The notes below the pieces were generated by a model. The model searched no databases. It was not told where the DNA came from and saw only the letters and a list, made by a program, of their open reading frames with translations. Of a stretch of DNA of 64,000 nt, positions 63,744 through 64,000 are shown piece after piece (within the stretch, counting starts at the first letter, position 1; each line of letters opens with the position of its first letter). Made by a program: the position numbers and the translations under genes. The DNA comes from Hydractinia symbiolongicarpus (Eukaryota; Cnidaria; Hydrozoa; Anthoathecata; Hydractiniidae): positions 6,760,001-6,824,000 of the forward strand of contig NC_079884.1 of NCBI RefSeq assembly GCF_029227915.1, given 5' to 3'.

Positions 63744-64000
63744 TGACTTTTTTATCTTAATTTTAAATTGAAGCGCTACCACAGCGCCCAGTGTAATCGC
63801 TGAGTTTCGGCAATCATTTTATATTAAGAAGAATGTTATTTCTTGGAGTCCAATTGTCTCACTTTTACATTTATAAGGTCACAGTCCATAATCAGTTCAA
63901 TTAAGTCCCACAGTCAATCGTTTCACTGCTAAAAGCGATGCAACCTAGTAATATCAGATAAAGATCGCTAAATACATGTTGGTACGAATATGTGACCCAA
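63744..64000 (+). repeat. Partial monomer at the right edge
   Basis: About 257 bp of a unit, cut by the window end. It carries the same mosaic as the unit at 57203, including cagataaagatcgc at about 63955, 6541 bp after 57414. The array continues beyond the window. Confidence 0.88.

Larger units (their letters stand above)
1..64000 (+). repeat. Satellite DNA array, ~372-bp monomer, head to tail across the window
   Basis: The same unit recurs from the first to the last base, always in this orientation, at intervals of 369-374 bp with few exceptions. About 172 units are present. Each unit carries, in order, a cgactt/tgactt start, a CG-rich hairpin-like element, a TTCCGG site, a T-run of about 7-12, a variable segment of about 50 bp, two tcccacagt motifs, a gttggtacgaatatgtgac block, a short palindrome agtttttgaaact and a gcgcgc islet. 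No mobile element, inversion or foreign sequence interrupts it, and there is no gene in any stretch of the window. This is what centromeric or pericentromeric satellites look like in eukaryotes; that location is inferred. I do not recognise the family. Confidence 0.97.

Noticed and set aside
1-64000. CRISPR array or plasmid iterons
   Set aside because: The repeated unit is the whole 372 bp with no unique spacers, no cas-like or rep-like genes are present, and the array is far too long.
1-64000. Transposable element copies or a rolling-circle element as the repeat unit
   Set aside because: I saw no terminal inverted repeats, target duplications, poly-A tail or coding remnants. The T-run in each unit is internal and of variable length. 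An ancient element origin cannot be excluded but is not visible.
1-64000. tRNA, rRNA or telomeric repeats
   Set aside because: No cloverleaf with A and B boxes, no rRNA-like sequence and no short G-rich telomere repeat was seen in any unit.

Overview
The whole 64 kb window is one uninterrupted array of tandem satellite DNA. Its unit is about 372 bp, every unit lies in the same orientation, and there are about 172 units plus a partial one at the right edge. I found no credible gene, RNA gene, transposon, inversion or unique sequence. The sequence is AT-rich, with a few short CG-rich islets per unit. A monomer of about 372 bp, long higher-order repeats (HORs) and the absence of coding sequence point to a eukaryotic centromeric or pericentromeric (heterochromatic) array read by long-read assembly. 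I do not recognise the satellite family and cannot name the species.

I phased the array on a conserved motif, cgactt or tgactt, taken as unit position 1. Starts fall at 1, 373, 746, 1119, 1492, 1864, 2237 and so on to 63371 and 63744. Almost all intervals are 369-374 bp. The exceptions are informative: 347 bp (12291), 363 bp (25303 minus 24940), two-unit stretches of 661-665 bp at 26420, 33797 and 35953, 429 bp (48526, 49700, 62942) and 152 bp (61301).

Layout by region. 1-4.1 kb: single, two-unit and three-unit repeats (746 and 1117 bp). 4.1-10.8 kb: a nine-unit HOR of 3352 bp in two copies. 10.4-18.6 kb: an eight-unit block of 2951 bp, a seven-unit version of it, and a partial third copy. 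18.6-24.6 kb: an eight-unit HOR of 2987 bp in two copies. 24.6-32.7 kb: a four-unit duplication (1480 bp) and diverged six-unit blocks (about 2240 bp), one of which is a displaced copy of the 2987-bp HOR. 32.7-37.1 kb: a six-unit HOR shortened to 2156 bp by a shared deletion. 38.1-41.5 kb: a three-unit HOR (1117 bp). 41.3-47.3 kb: an eight-unit HOR of 2976 bp in two copies. 47.0-50.2 kb: two-unit (746 bp) and three-unit (1174 bp) repeats carrying an internal 57-bp duplication. 50.2-61.3 kb: two-, three-, four- and six-unit repeats, including blocks copied 5590 bp apart. 61.3-64.0 kb: a truncated unit, then a displaced copy of the 49.3-50.7 kb segment.

There is therefore no single HOR length. 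The period changes along the array, and recent blocks are nested on older ones, as expected from repeated unequal crossover and segmental duplication. Distances were measured from shared rare variants by eye. Block edges are uncertain by up to about 150 bp, and percent identities were not computed.
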